A DNA stretch of 64,000 nt from G963677325 sp963810555 (GTDB lineage Bacteria; Bacteroidota; Bacteroidia; Bacteroidales; Prolixibacteraceae): contig CAWENX010000007.1 in the NCBI GenBank assembly GCA_963810555.1, forward strand, positions 124,001-188,000, read 5' to 3'. This document shows, piece by piece, positions 36,592 to 45,325 of the stretch. Within the stretch, counting starts at the first letter, position 1; every line of letters begins with the position of its first letter. The position numbers and the translations under genes were made by a program. The notes under the pieces are model-generated. The model made no database searches. It worked only from the letters and a program-made list of their open reading frames with translations, and was not told the origin of the DNA.

Positions 36592-37152
36592 TTAAAATCC
36601 CACGCCAAAACCAATACTGAAAAACGGCGTCCAATTGCTGTAAGGAGAATTTTCGTTTTGAAGCACATCAAAAAGAATTTGTGTGTTCATCCAGATATTC
36701 TGAGAAATTGGCTGACTATAACCCCCGCCCACCAACAAAAAAGGAACCCAGATGCGATTATTCTGACCCATTAAATAATACGAATCATAATTCATTTCTT
36801 TAAACTCAGAATGCAAATAAAATTGCTGGATTACCCTGTAACGTGCGAAAATACTCGCTCCATAATTTGATGCCTTGTAGTTATAACCTGAATATCCGTT
36901 ATCGCGGATGTATTCGTAGGTTACAATTGTACCGAGAGATAATCTGGGGTTAATTTTATAGCCGATCAACGGTTCGATGCCTACGGCAGTATAACTTCCG
37001 AACACCAGATCAAGATATCCTCCATAATAAAATTTACGCTCTTTTGGTGTCTGAATAAAAGGAGATTTATCCTTCTTTTCCGGATTCAAATCACCGGCAT
37101 GGCTTTCAAAGGCAATCAACATCAAAAACAGAAATAAACGGAAGATTTTCAT
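36592..37152 (-). CDS. Hypothetical secreted beta-barrel-like protein
   Basis: A 186-residue protein with a signal peptide (MKIFRLFLFLMLIAFESHAG). Aromatic, alternating strand-like segments follow (YYGGYLDLVFGSYTAVG, YRVIQQFYLHSEFKEMNY) and the chain ends in Phe (SIGFGVGF), all suggestive of a small outer-membrane barrel. I recognise no named family. It lies 64 bases downstream of the S9 peptidase gene on the same strand and may be co-transcribed with it. Confidence 0.65.
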   Translation of the reverse strand: MKIFRLFLFLMLIAFESHAGDLNPEKKDKSPFIQTPKERKFYYGGYLDLVFGSYTAVGIEPLIGYKINPRLSLGTIVTYEYIRDNGYSGYNYKASNYGASIFARYRVIQQFYLHSEFKEMNYDSYYLMGQNNRIWVPFLLVGGGYSQPISQNIWMNTQILFDVLQNENSPYSNWTPFFSIGFGVGF

Positions 37153-37216
37153 TTGTATTTAATTTGTTTTTAAAATAAAAATGAAATTATAGATTGTTGA
37201 AATGAAATTCTTAAAG

Positions 37217-39185
37217 CTATTTCTTTAAATATTTATGAAACCAATCCAGGGTCCTTGTTGCATAATCAAGTATAAATTTCGGTTCAGTAACACCATGCGT
37301 AGTCCTCGGATAAATCAATATTTCGGTTTTAACGCCCAAACGTTGCAGCGCCCTGTATAATTCCAGTCCCTGTGAGGTAGGCACACGCACATCGCTGGCT
37401 CCGTGAAGAATCAGTGTGGGTGTCTTCACATTCTTAACATAGAACATGGGAGAATGCTTCATATAAACATCAGGCATTTCCCACAATTCCCCTCCAAAAT
37501 ACTGCCGTATAAAATCCGGGATATCCGTTGTACTGGTAAAGCTCACAAGATCAGTCACACCGGCATCTACCATAGCTGCCTTAAACCGATTTGTATGAGT
37601 AATAATCCAGGAAGTCATAAAGCCTCCGTAACTCAATCCGGTAACGCACATGCTGTCAGGATCAACTATATTTTCAGCAATGAGGTGATCCACCCCGGCC
37701 ATTATATCTTCATAATCACTAAAACCCCAGTCCGCATGATTGGCAAGACGAAAATCGGCGCCATATCCCCCACTGCCCCGGGGATTTGGCCTTAAAACAA
37801 CAAAGCCCTGATCGGCATACACCTGTATCGGAAATACAGAAGCAGCTCCTGTGTAAGTTTTGGTAAATACACTTGCAGGACCTCCGTGAATATTCAAAAT
37901 AAGCGGATATTTTCTTCCTTTAATGTAATCTTTCGGGTAAGTGAGAAGGCCTTCAATATCGTACTTACCGTCTTTTAATTTCCACGAAATCACTTCAGAT
38001 TCGGCATGTTTCATTTGAGCAAAATCATCATTAATGGCTGAAAGCTTTCGTGTCTGCTGATTTTTTAATGAAAAAGCAACCACAACGGGCGGAGTGTTGA
38101 AATCCTGAAAGGTAAAAGCCATCAGATCGCCTGCTTTGTCCAAAACCGGATTTGAATAGTACCCATTCGACGGAGTAAGCATCACAGGAGCTTTTCCATT
38201 GATGGGAAGAGTGTAGATAACGCGGCTGGTTTTATAATTTTCATCGAGCAGAAGAGATTGATTGTCAGGGCCCCATCCCACCAGATGCGGATCTCGGTTA
38301 AAAGTTTCAGCCAGTTTTTTTGCAGGACCTCCGTTTGCAGGCATAATATAAACATCTGAAATTCCGATCCATCCCGAATTTCCGCCATCAGATACAAAAG
38401 CAAGCCATTTCCCGTCAGGTGAATACATAGGCTGACCGTCTCTGCCTTTCATATCAACCAAAGATTTTTATTTCTCCGCTGTCAGCCGGAATCGTTGAAA
38501 TGTCTGAATTATACCACCCTTCAGATGAAGAGTTTGGCTGATGTGTAAAAGCAATCGTCTTGCTGTCAGGCGACCAGGTTAATTCCGTAATATGGAAATC
38601 TCCCCGGGTCAGCCGCCTTACAGGGTACTCCCCTTTTTCATTTTTCTTAAGGGAAATAAGATAAAGATGAGAATTCCTGAAATGATCCGCCACAACCCAA
38701 TCCCGTTTCTCTTTTATATCCTTTTCTTCCTGTTCAGTCAATGGATCAGTCATCAGGAATGCAATGCTCTTTCCGTCAGGTGCCCATGCATAATTTCCCA
38801 CTGCATATTTCTGGTCTGTAATCGGAAAGGCTTCACCCCCGTCAAGAGGCATCAGGTATAACTCTGATTTACCGTTACGTGAAGAAGTAAAAGAGAGAAA
38901 TTGATTATCATGTGAAAAACCTGCCCGTATACAGGATTTATCACCAAAGGTATACTGCCGGTTCATTGAACCATCCGTTTTAGCCACCCAGATTTGAGTC
39001 ACATATTCCGATTTCTCCCCCTTCATCTCAGGGCTTGAAACTTCATAGGCAACCTTACTCCCATCCGATGCTATGTCAGCCGTAACAACACGATCATATT
39101 GCATCATCATTTCGGGACTCCAGCTTTGGGCACGGACCCCTGATACGAAAACCAATAGCAGATAAAACAATAGTTTTGTTTTCAT
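37217..39185 (-). CDS. Secreted S9-family (prolyl oligopeptidase / DPP-like) peptidase, frameshifted
   Basis: About 655 residues joined. A signal peptide (LLFYLLLVFVSGVRAQ) precedes an N-terminal beta-propeller of TolB/WD-like repeats (WSPDSKTIAFTHQP, YSPDGKWLAFVSDGGN). The C-terminal alpha/beta-hydrolase has the nucleophile motif TGLSYGGFMTSW, the Asp in LHGASDVRVPTSQG and the His in YPRTTHGVTEP, so the triad is complete. The frame breaks at 38466-38470, a T5 run; with four T the chain reads GEIKSLVDMKGRDGQP without interruption. Probably degrades peptides in the periplasm. Confidence 0.92.
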
Positions 39186-39240
39186 TTCACAGGTTTAATA
39201 ATAAAAACTAAAGATAAACAAAAGAATGAAAAAATGAAAA

Positions 39241-39290
39241 AGGCTTTAGGCTGTAAACTTAAGGCTAAAGGTAAAGGCTAAGGGCAAATG
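39241..39290. repeat. 7-base GGCTAAG-type array
   Basis: About six imperfect units of GGCTTTA/GGCTAAA type downstream of the S9 peptidase start region, same family as 22139 and 59772. Confidence 0.5.
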
Positions 39291-39437
39291 TTTTGGGGCT
39301 ATTAATTCTCTGCTATCTTTTGAAATTCTCATCAAAAAAGAGCTGTCATCGCCGGACATTGACAAGTCCATGCCCGTACCAACTTCACAAAAAAAGAGTA
39401 ATTTTAACGTAGCATAATCGTATTTTAAATGTTCATA

Positions 39438-39481
39438 TACGCATGAGATACGCATAATATACGCACGAGGTACGCATAAGG
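39438..39481. repeat. Four-unit 11-base tandem array
   Basis: Four contiguous 11-base units, consensus TACGCATAAGG, with 2-3 mismatches between units. Lies about 150 bases upstream of the aldo/keto reductase promoter. Confidence 0.85.
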
Positions 39482-39488
39482 TTTGGTG

Positions 39489-39554
39489 TCGGCTTAGTCA
39501 TGGTAAGGTGTTGACAAGATTATGGCAAGGTCATAACATGACCATTAAAGGAGA
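39489..39554. repeat. Second 11-base array, unrelated unit
   Basis: About five to six 11-base units, best ones ATGGTAAGGTG and ATGGCAAGGTC, starting seven bases after the previous array and still in a period of 11. The units are more diverged than in the first array. Confidence 0.6.
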
Positions 39555-39590
39555 TTTATTTAAAAACAGTTCATTGTATCCAAAGAATTA

Positions 39591-39598
39591 TAACTTTG
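39591..39598 (+). promoter_or_regulatory. -7 box of the aldo/keto reductase gene
   Basis: TAACTTTG fits the Bacteroidota -7 consensus, 38 bases before the ATG. It lies just downstream of the two 11-base arrays. Confidence 0.5.
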
Positions 39599-39636
39599 TA
39601 ATACAATCGAATTACTAATCAGAAAAAATTATCCAG

Positions 39637-40536
39637 ATGAAAAACCTTAACCGCAGGGATTTTATTCAAAAAAGTGCTGCAGGCATAGCCGGAGTAACAG
39701 CCCTGGTAAATGCCTTGCCGGAAATCACTTACGCCATTGATAAAACAGCCACCATTGACAAAGTTCCCCTTGGCAATACAGGACTGACTGTCTCACGGAT
39801 TGCACTGGGAACAGGAACCAGGGGATGGAAATTTGTGTCAGATCAGACACGGCTTGGAACGGAAAAGTTTGTAAAACTTGCCCGTTATGCTTTCGACAAA
39901 GGCATCCATTTCTTTGACACGGCTGATATGTATGGTTCTCATACTTATGCCCGTGCAGCCTTTAAAGAGATTCCACGTGATAAAGTCATCCTTCTTACCA
40001 AAGTGATGGTTTATGACCAGCAGGGCTGGTATAAAGCGGAACCTTTCGAAAAAAGCCTCGACCGTTTCAGAAAAGAACTGGGAACTGATCACATTGATAT
40101 ATTTCTGATGCACTGCATGATAAACGGTGAATGGCCGACCCAGTACAAGCAGTATATGGATGGCCTGTCCGAGGCAAAAGCCAAAGGGATTATCAAAAAG
40201 GTCGGCATTTCCTGTCACAGCATGGATGCCATAAAAGTTGCTGCAACGAATGATTGGATAGATGTAATCCTTGCAAGGATAAACCACCAGGGAGCCAGAA
40301 TGGACGGAGCGCCTGACCAGGTAATGGAATTGCTTGCTTCAGCGCGTAAAAACGGAAAAGGTGTATTGGCAATGAAAGTCTTTGGCTGCGGCGACCTTAC
40401 AAAGGAAGAAGAACGCGAGAAATCACTCAATTTCGTTCTGAAAAGCGGAAATGTGCACGCCATGACCCTTGGCGTGGAGAGTCCCGAACAGATTGATGAT
40501 AACATAAGCAGGGTTATGAGAATTGTGAAAGGCTGA
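39637..40536 (+). CDS. Tat-exported aldo/keto reductase
   Basis: A 299-residue NADPH-dependent oxidoreductase with a twin-arginine leader (MKNLNRRDFIQKSAAG). The (beta/alpha)8 barrel carries the catalytic tetrad: Asp and Tyr in FFDTADMYGSHT, Lys in VILLTKVMV, His in IDIFLMHCM. The first residues after the leader, KVPLGNTGLTVSRIALGTG, are the usual AKR start. Bacteroidota export such AKRs through Tat, as with the Gfo/Idh/MocA proteins in this window. Substrate unknown. The following DctA-type gene is 114 bases downstream. Confidence 0.93.
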   Translation: MKNLNRRDFIQKSAAGIAGVTALVNALPEITYAIDKTATIDKVPLGNTGLTVSRIALGTGTRGWKFVSDQTRLGTEKFVKLARYAFDKGIHFFDTADMYGSHTYARAAFKEIPRDKVILLTKVMVYDQQGWYKAEPFEKSLDRFRKELGTDHIDIFLMHCMINGEWPTQYKQYMDGLSEAKAKGIIKKVGISCHSMDAIKVAATNDWIDVILARINHQGARMDGAPDQVMELLASARKNGKGVLAMKVFGCGDLTKEEEREKSLNFVLKSGNVHAMTLGVESPEQIDDNISRVMRIVKG

Positions 40537-40560
40537 GATTAATTAAAGAATTAAGATTAA

Positions 40561-40646
40561 GAATGAAGGAATGAAGGAATGAAAGAATAAAATTTAATGA
40601 GGTGATTCTTTATCAACCAATCACCACATCAGCACATCAGCACTCA
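40561..40646 (+). repeat. 8-base tandem arrays before the symporter gene
   Basis: Four 8-base units of type GAATGAAG at 40561-40592 and three of type AGCACATC at 40623-40646; the latter end 4 bases before the ATG at 40651. Confidence 0.7.
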
Positions 40647-40650
40647 ACAA

Positions 40651-41895
40651 ATGCCTAAACTTTTCAAAATACTTTATTTCCAGGTTATTGTTGCAATCCT
40701 TATTGGCATCTTCCTCGGGAGATTCTATCCCGATATTGCCGTTAAATTAAAACCATTTGGCGACGGCTTTATCAAATTGATCAAGATGATGATTGCACCG
40801 GTCATTTTCTGCACAATCGTAACAGGGATTGCCGGCATGCAGGATGCCAAAAAAGTCGGGCGCGTCGGGTTAAAAGCAATTATCTATTTTGAAATTGTTA
40901 CCACTATGGCATTGATCATAGGTCTGCTGGTAATTAATATCATCAAACCGGGAGAAGGAATGAATGTCAATCCTGCAACATTGGATACAACCTCGATAGA
41001 ATCTTATGTAAGTCAAAGTAAAAGCAATAATATCCAGGATTTTCTTTTACATATCATTCCGGAAAATATGTTTGGTCCATTTGCAAACGGAGATCTGTTG
41101 CAGGTTTTGCTTGTTTCTATTTTGTTAGGCCTTGCGGTGTCAAAAATCGGTGAAAAGGCAAATCCACTCCTGAAAGGAATTAAATCGCTTGAGGCCGGAT
41201 TGTTTGGCGTGATAGGGATTATCATGAGAGTAGCCCCGCTCGGCGCCCTTGGTGCAATGAGTTTTACGGTAGGGAAATATGGCGTGGAATCCCTCGTTTC
41301 TCTTGGACAGTTGATGATGTCATTTTATATCACCTGCCTCTTATTTATAATCCTGGTATTAGGGGGAATATTAAAATATTTCGGGTTTAATTTATTCAGG
41401 TTATTGCAATACATTAAAGAAGAATTGCTTATTGTTTTAGGAACCTCTTCATCGGAAGCGGCGCTCCCCAGCCTGATGAATAAACTCGAAAAAGCAGGAT
41501 GCTCTGAATCTGTCGTTGGATTGGTTGTTCCGACAGGATATTCTTTCAACCTTGACGGCACATGTATTTATTTAACTATGGCAGCCGTGTTTCTGTCCCA
41601 GGCAACTAATATTAATATGGATATCTCACACCAGGTTTCCTTGCTGTTAATATTGTTGCTTACTTCAAAAGGTGCGGCAGGAGTAACAGGCAGCGGTTTT
41701 ATTACACTTGCCGCAGTATTGCCGATTTCAGGGCATATACCCGTTGCCGCAATTACATTGATTTTAGGCATTGATCGATTTATGAGTGAAGGAAGAGCCA
41801 TTACCAATATTATCGGTAATACAGTTGCCACCATTGTGATTGCAAAGTCAGAGAAGGAAATGGAGATGGTTACTGCAAAAGAATTAATAGGTTAA
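40651..41895 (+). CDS. Dicarboxylate/amino acid:cation symporter (DctA/GltP family)
   Basis: Inner-membrane sodium- or proton-coupled importer, 414 residues, complete. About eight membrane helices and two re-entrant hairpins are visible. Signature segments are MMIAPVIFCTIVTGIAGM, the HP1 serine-rich LGTSSSEAALPSLM, and VVPTGYSFNLDGTCIY (the NLDG substrate/cation motif in TM7). The serine-rich motif and GYSFNLDG are closest to C4-dicarboxylate transporters, so succinate/fumarate/malate uptake is likely; glutamate is an alternative. An 8-base repeat array runs up to its start. Confidence 0.93.
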   Translation: MPKLFKILYFQVIVAILIGIFLGRFYPDIAVKLKPFGDGFIKLIKMMIAPVIFCTIVTGIAGMQDAKKVGRVGLKAIIYFEIVTTMALIIGLLVINIIKPGEGMNVNPATLDTTSIESYVSQSKSNNIQDFLLHIIPENMFGPFANGDLLQVLLVSILLGLAVSKIGEKANPLLKGIKSLEAGLFGVIGIIMRVAPLGALGAMSFTVGKYGVESLVSLGQLMMSFYITCLLFIILVLGGILKYFGFNLFRLLQYIKEELLIVLGTSSSEAALPSLMNKLEKAGCSESVVGLVVPTGYSFNLDGTCIYLTMAAVFLSQATNINMDISHQVSLLLILLLTSKGAAGVTGSGFITLAAVLPISGHIPVAAITLILGIDRFMSEGRAITNIIGNTVATIVIAKSEKEMEMVTAKELIG

Positions 41896-42224
41896 GTTTA
41901 GCATGCTTCTGTCCATCCAATCTAACCGAAATTATTCGTCCGGACGAAATCCATTTAGGCCGATTTTCATCCTGGATATCGATTTAATACATTCTAAATT
42001 CAAAATCTCCACGCTTCTTTGAATTTTCAAAGGATTCAGTAGTATTAACAAATTTATTAGAGAAACAAATTCCAAATATATTGTCCGTCTTCGAACATTA
42101 ATCATTCGTTTTCGAACATATATTGTTAGAAAAGATTCACGTTATAAAGCTGATAGTTAAAAAATTATAAAATTTGGCATAGGTGTTGTTATCAGAAACT
42201 CTGTTAATTTTTAATTTAAAAACT
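41896..42224. promoter_or_regulatory. Gap with palindrome and paired direct repeats
   Basis: No gene. TTCGTCCGGACGAA at 41935-41948 is a perfect 14-bp palindrome soon after the symporter stop. TTCGAACAT occurs at 42090-42098 and again at 42111-42119, 21 bases apart (two helical turns), each itself part-palindromic (TTCGAA). This may be an operator upstream of the next gene. Confidence 0.45.
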
Positions 42225-42711
42225 ATGAAATCAATGAAATGTCATCATTCTATTTGCATGTTCCTAATTTTAATGTTTGCAACATTATTAACATCTGCCG
42301 AATCGAAGTGCGATCACGGGAAAAACCAAAACTTCTCTCGGGAAGTATTCAATCAGGGAGATTCAACCTATCGAGATTGAAGGACAATCTTACAAAACGT
42401 TTGAACTATCCTATGAAAATTCAAACAATCCTGTTGTAATTTACATCGATGATCATGACAATTGCAGGGATTATATTGTCCGTTCTAAGTATGTTGAAAT
42501 CAAGTATGTTTGCCGGAATTCAGGCTTTGGAGTCGAACCGGTCTTTGGTAAACACATGAAATACGATAGTGTAGTGAATACTTATCTGATGGATCCCGTT
42601 AACTACAAAAATCAGATGAAATTATCCGAAGGAGCTAAAACAGAAAAAGAGGCTCTTGAACTAATTGCCACAAATTTTCCGTATTTGCTGAATACACCGG
42701 ACTTTGGTTAA
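42225..42711 (+). CDS. Hypothetical secreted protein, frameshifted
   Basis: About 160 residues when joined. Start 42225 reads MKSMKCHHSICMFLILMFATLLTS, a signal peptide. The first frame stops at 42380. A frame change near 42335-42350 opens a continuous C-terminal part (EIQPIEIEGQSYKTFELSY, then VVIYIDDHDNCRDYIVRS, to PYLLNTPDFG) that ends at TAA 42711. That part has no start codon of its own, so it is easy to miss. Conserved-looking Cys (DNCRDY, KYVCRN) may pair. No family recognised. The indel may be a sequence error. Confidence 0.65.
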
Positions 42712-42762
42712 ATAATTTGACTTCTTCCTTAGGCTTTGGCTGAAGACTGTCAGACTATTATT

Positions 42763-42829
42763 AAAAGCAAAGGGCAGGGAGCAGAGGGCAGAGAGTTATT
42801 AGCCCTTTGCCCTCTGCTCTCTGCTTTTA
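42763..42829. repeat. Paired 7-base arrays forming a long stem
   Basis: Left arm: four units of GCAGAGG type (42767-42794). Right arm: four units of GCCCTTT/GCTCTCT type (42802-42829). The arms are near reverse complements, giving a stem of about 28 bp between two convergent genes; a terminator role is possible. Confidence 0.7.
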
Positions 42830-42833
42830 TCTC

Positions 42834-42861
42834 GTAATTCGTCATTTGTCATTCGTAATTA
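42834..42861. repeat. 7-base array overlapping the D-TA gene stop
   Basis: Four units of GTCATTC/GTAATTC type. The last unit contains the TAA (minus strand) of the PLP enzyme gene. Twenty bases (42835-42854) recur exactly, inverted, at 44631-44650. Confidence 0.75.
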
Positions 42862-43974
42862 TACTGTTATGAACCTGTCCCGTGCCGCTATTTTCCAAGT
42901 GCCTGTCCATTCATGATTATCGATGACAACTGCCTCCTGGTAGAGTGCACAGGTTGGACAGATATGCGCCGGAACACCATACAAAACCTCCCCATATTGA
43001 AATTTATCGTTATCAGGAACCTCAGCAATCAGGTGCTCCTCACTCTGAGAGATGGGAATGATTTCCGGATGATCTAAAAACTTCACTCTCGGCAATGGAT
43101 TTTCAGCAGCAACAGCCTTATGTCCTAAATCGAGGGTGATCAGATTACTGCTGATTTTTGATATAACCCGCGTAATAACAAGAGCAGCATATTCGAAAGG
43201 TAATTCCGGAAAACGTTCGTCTGTGGTAAAATCCCATAAAACAGTTGTTCCCGGACTGCAAATTGTATCCTTTTGAGCAGCATGAATTGGAAAAGTAGGT
43301 GTTCCGCCGGCTACCAGGATTAAATTCTCACCCGATTTCTTTTTAACATTTTTCATCAGATCATAAACTGGTTTCATCTCCTGAAGGCATTGTTCCCTGC
43401 GCGCAGTTAAATCTGAAATCACATTATGCCCGTCATAGACATGAAAACCTTCCGGATGAATTCCTTCCAAAGAAGAACACAATTCAGTAAGCTCCTGAGC
43501 CTCTTTTCCGGGAAGAATTCCTGTACGGTTCATTCCGACATTAAGATCAATTAAAACTCCCGATTCTATTCCTGAAACAACCATCACTTCAGCCAATTCA
43601 AGAACAACCTCAGCATTATCAACAATAACGGAATATTTTACATTCGGGTATTTGCGAATAAGATTAACAATTCTGGAAAGTTTCGGTCCTACAGGCTGCA
43701 TGGCTATTAATACTTTTTCAGCCCCTGCCATTGCAAGCATCTCCGCTTCAGCAATTGTGGCACATTTAAACTGCTTAATTCCCAGACTTAATTGGAGTTC
43801 AACTATTTCCTTAATTTTATGTGTCTTAACATGAGGCATCAATCTTTCCGGGCTTCCTGTCAGCCTGATCATTTTTTCAATATTTTTCAGAATCCGGCTG
43901 TGATACATGATCAGTGCCGGTGAATCGATCTGATCGATCGCCTCTATTTCATACCAGGCCATTTTATTTAACAT
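42859..43974 (-). CDS. D-threonine aldolase / D-serine dehydratase-like PLP enzyme
   Basis: A 371-residue fold-type III (alanine-racemase-like) PLP enzyme. The PLP lysine is in LMPHVKTHK. The barrel includes LIDLNVGMNRTGI and FHVYDGHN. The C-terminal domain has VPAHICPTC with His337 and Cys339, the His-x-Cys metal site of DSD1-type D-serine dehydratases and D-threonine aldolases. The likely role is breakdown of D-3-hydroxy amino acids. It lies 11 bases after a RidA gene, which detoxifies the enamine/imine intermediates that PLP dehydratases release, so the pair makes functional sense. Confidence 0.88.
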   Translation of the reverse strand: MLNKMAWYEIEAIDQIDSPALIMYHSRILKNIEKMIRLTGSPERLMPHVKTHKIKEIVELQLSLGIKQFKCATIAEAEMLAMAGAEKVLIAMQPVGPKLSRIVNLIRKYPNVKYSVIVDNAEVVLELAEVMVVSGIESGVLIDLNVGMNRTGILPGKEAQELTELCSSLEGIHPEGFHVYDGHNVISDLTARREQCLQEMKPVYDLMKNVKKKSGENLILVAGGTPTFPIHAAQKDTICSPGTTVLWDFTTDERFPELPFEYAALVITRVISKISSNLITLDLGHKAVAAENPLPRVKFLDHPEIIPISQSEEHLIAEVPDNDKFQYGEVLYGVPAHICPTCALYQEAVVIDNHEWTGTWKIAARDRFITV

Positions 43975-43985
43975 GACTCTGAAGG

Positions 43986-44453
43986 TTAATCCGGATTCAA
44001 CTCAAAAACCGCCTCAATTTCAACGGGTACATTCTCCGGCAGACTTCCCATTCCGACAGCGCTTCTCACTCCTACCCCGTTCTCCATGCCAAATACCGAA
44101 GCAAACAATTCACTGCAGCCGTTGATAACATAAGGATGTTTTTCAAAATCCACCGTGGTGTTAGCCATACCTGTTACTTTTATCACACGTTTAATCCTGT
44201 TTAAACTGCCAAGATTTGTTGCCAGGGTTGACAAAATAGAAAGGCCTGCCTGTCTTGCTGCCAGTTTACCCTCCTCCATATCCATCTCCTTACCGATTTT
44301 TCCTTTTATAAGCGTTCCATCGCTCTTAACCGGAAGATGGCCGGAAACATAAATATATTTTCCATCACGAAGCATAGGTGTATAAACTCCCTTGGGTTCT
44401 GGGGCCGGTGGCAACAGGAGGTTTAATTCTTTTAAGCGCGTTTCATTATCCAT
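43986..44453 (-). CDS. RidA-family enamine/imine deaminase
   Basis: A 155-residue YjgF/YER057c/UK114-like protein, slightly longer than RidA itself and close to the YjgH/Rid6-7-like forms with N-terminal extension (LLPPAPEPKGVYTPMLRDGKYIYVSGHLPV). The fold ends NVPVEIEAVFEL. The classical Rid1 arginine (of the CVRVQ-type motif) is not evident; here the region reads GVGVRSAVGMGSLP, with an Arg that could serve. Together with the downstream PLP enzyme it forms a two-gene unit for amino-acid catabolism. Confidence 0.88.
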   Translation of the reverse strand: MDNETRLKELNLLLPPAPEPKGVYTPMLRDGKYIYVSGHLPVKSDGTLIKGKIGKEMDMEEGKLAARQAGLSILSTLATNLGSLNRIKRVIKVTGMANTTVDFEKHPYVINGCSELFASVFGMENGVGVRSAVGMGSLPENVPVEIEAVFELNPD

Positions 44454-44560
44454 AATTGTATTTATCAGTTTAAATTTATATCTTTATAAAAAGACAACGA
44501 AAAATTAAATCAGTTAATTGAAATGTCCTAATCCTCCATCAAAAATAAACATTTTTATTG

Positions 44561-44586
44561 TAGAGACGCGGAGCGCCACGTCTCTA
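44561..44586. repeat. REP-like hairpin (TAGAGACG type)
   Basis: TAGAGACG and CGTCTCTA are perfect arms 10 bases apart. This resembles the dispersed hairpins seen between genes in many Bacteroidota and cyanobacteria. No protein overlaps it. Confidence 0.6.
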
Positions 44587-44624
44587 TTGAAAACTATTAA
44601 AGAATGTCTGAGGATGTATCAGTC

Positions 44625-44652
44625 AATTATGAATGACAAATGACGAATTAAA
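44625..44652. repeat. 7-base AATGACA array
   Basis: Four units of AATGACA/AATGACG type. Bases 44631-44650 are the exact inverse of 42835-42854, so the same element flanks the RidA/D-TA pair on both sides in inverted orientation. Confidence 0.75.
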
Positions 44653-44719
44653 GGCAATAAGGAACAGAGAATTATGAATAAAAAGTTACAATGTTTCATT
44701 CCCGGATATCCGGAATGGA

Positions 44720-44813
44720 ACTCTGAGACTCTGAAATTCTGAAACAATTGAATGACTATTAAATGACAATTGAATCCCGAAGCTTCAGGATTGAGTGACC
44801 ATTAAATGACTTA
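44720..44813 (+). repeat. 8-base array followed by 11-base array upstream of a membrane-protein gene
   Basis: Three 8-base units of ACTCTGAG type (44720-44743) lead into six units of 10-11 bases (44749-44813, consensus TGAATGACTAT). The array ends 6 bases before the ATG at 44820. It shares the 14-mer TTGAATCCCGAAGC with the array at 36459 (coding strand). Confidence 0.8.
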
Positions 44814-44819
44814 ATATAT

Positions 44820-45209
44820 ATGAAATCACCTTTAGCACTTTTCCACTGGATTCCACGCATCCTTTGTATCCTGGCAATTCTCTTTATCAGTATGTTTGCC
44901 CTCGATTCCTTCGCACCCGGTCAGCCTGTTTGGCAACAAATTATTGGTTTTCTAATTCACCTCATCCCTTCTTTAATCTTATCGGCTATATTAATTGTGG
45001 CGTGGAAATGGGAATTTACCGGCGGACTGATTTTTATACTGATTGGGATTATCTGTATTCCTTTTATCTACTCACATAACTATTCTATGAACCATTCAAT
45101 ATGGCTCTCAGCAGGTATTGTCATGATAATTAACTTCCCATTTGTTTTGGTGGGTCTGCTCTTTCTGATCTCTCACAGAATGAAAAAGAGACTAAAGGCT
45201 GAAGACTAA
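44820..45209 (+). CDS. Small four-helix membrane protein (DUF7670-like)
   Basis: A 129-residue integral membrane protein. Four hydrophobic segments sit at about 10-30, 40-62, 67-87 and 94-118, with a basic C-terminus (HRMKKRLKAED). The pattern matches a small uncharacterised Bacteroidota membrane family. Function unknown. It is a lone gene, closely preceded by the 8/11-base repeat arrays. Confidence 0.75.
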   Translation: MKSPLALFHWIPRILCILAILFISMFALDSFAPGQPVWQQIIGFLIHLIPSLILSAILIVAWKWEFTGGLIFILIGIICIPFIYSHNYSMNHSIWLSAGIVMIINFPFVLVGLLFLISHRMKKRLKAED

Positions 45210-45221
45210 AGGTTATAGCAA

Positions 45222-45325
45222 AATTACGAATTGCGAATAAAACGGAGAATGGAAACGGGAGGACTGTTGGAATCACACCGTGTCCCGGTCTCCCGTCTCT
45301 CTCCCGTCTCTGTTCACTGTTCACT
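45222..45325. repeat. Paired 7-base arrays between convergent genes
   Basis: Left: units AATTACG, AATTGCG and then CGGAGAA-type (45222-45263). Right: six units of TCCCGTC then GTTCACT type (45284-45325), overlapping the stop codon of the DUF1080 gene. The purine-rich left and pyrimidine-rich right sides can pair. Confidence 0.65.

Noticed and set aside
39246..39455. 69-aa minus-strand frame upstream of the aldo/keto reductase gene
   Set aside because: It is made of 7-base repeat sequence and has no gene-like composition.
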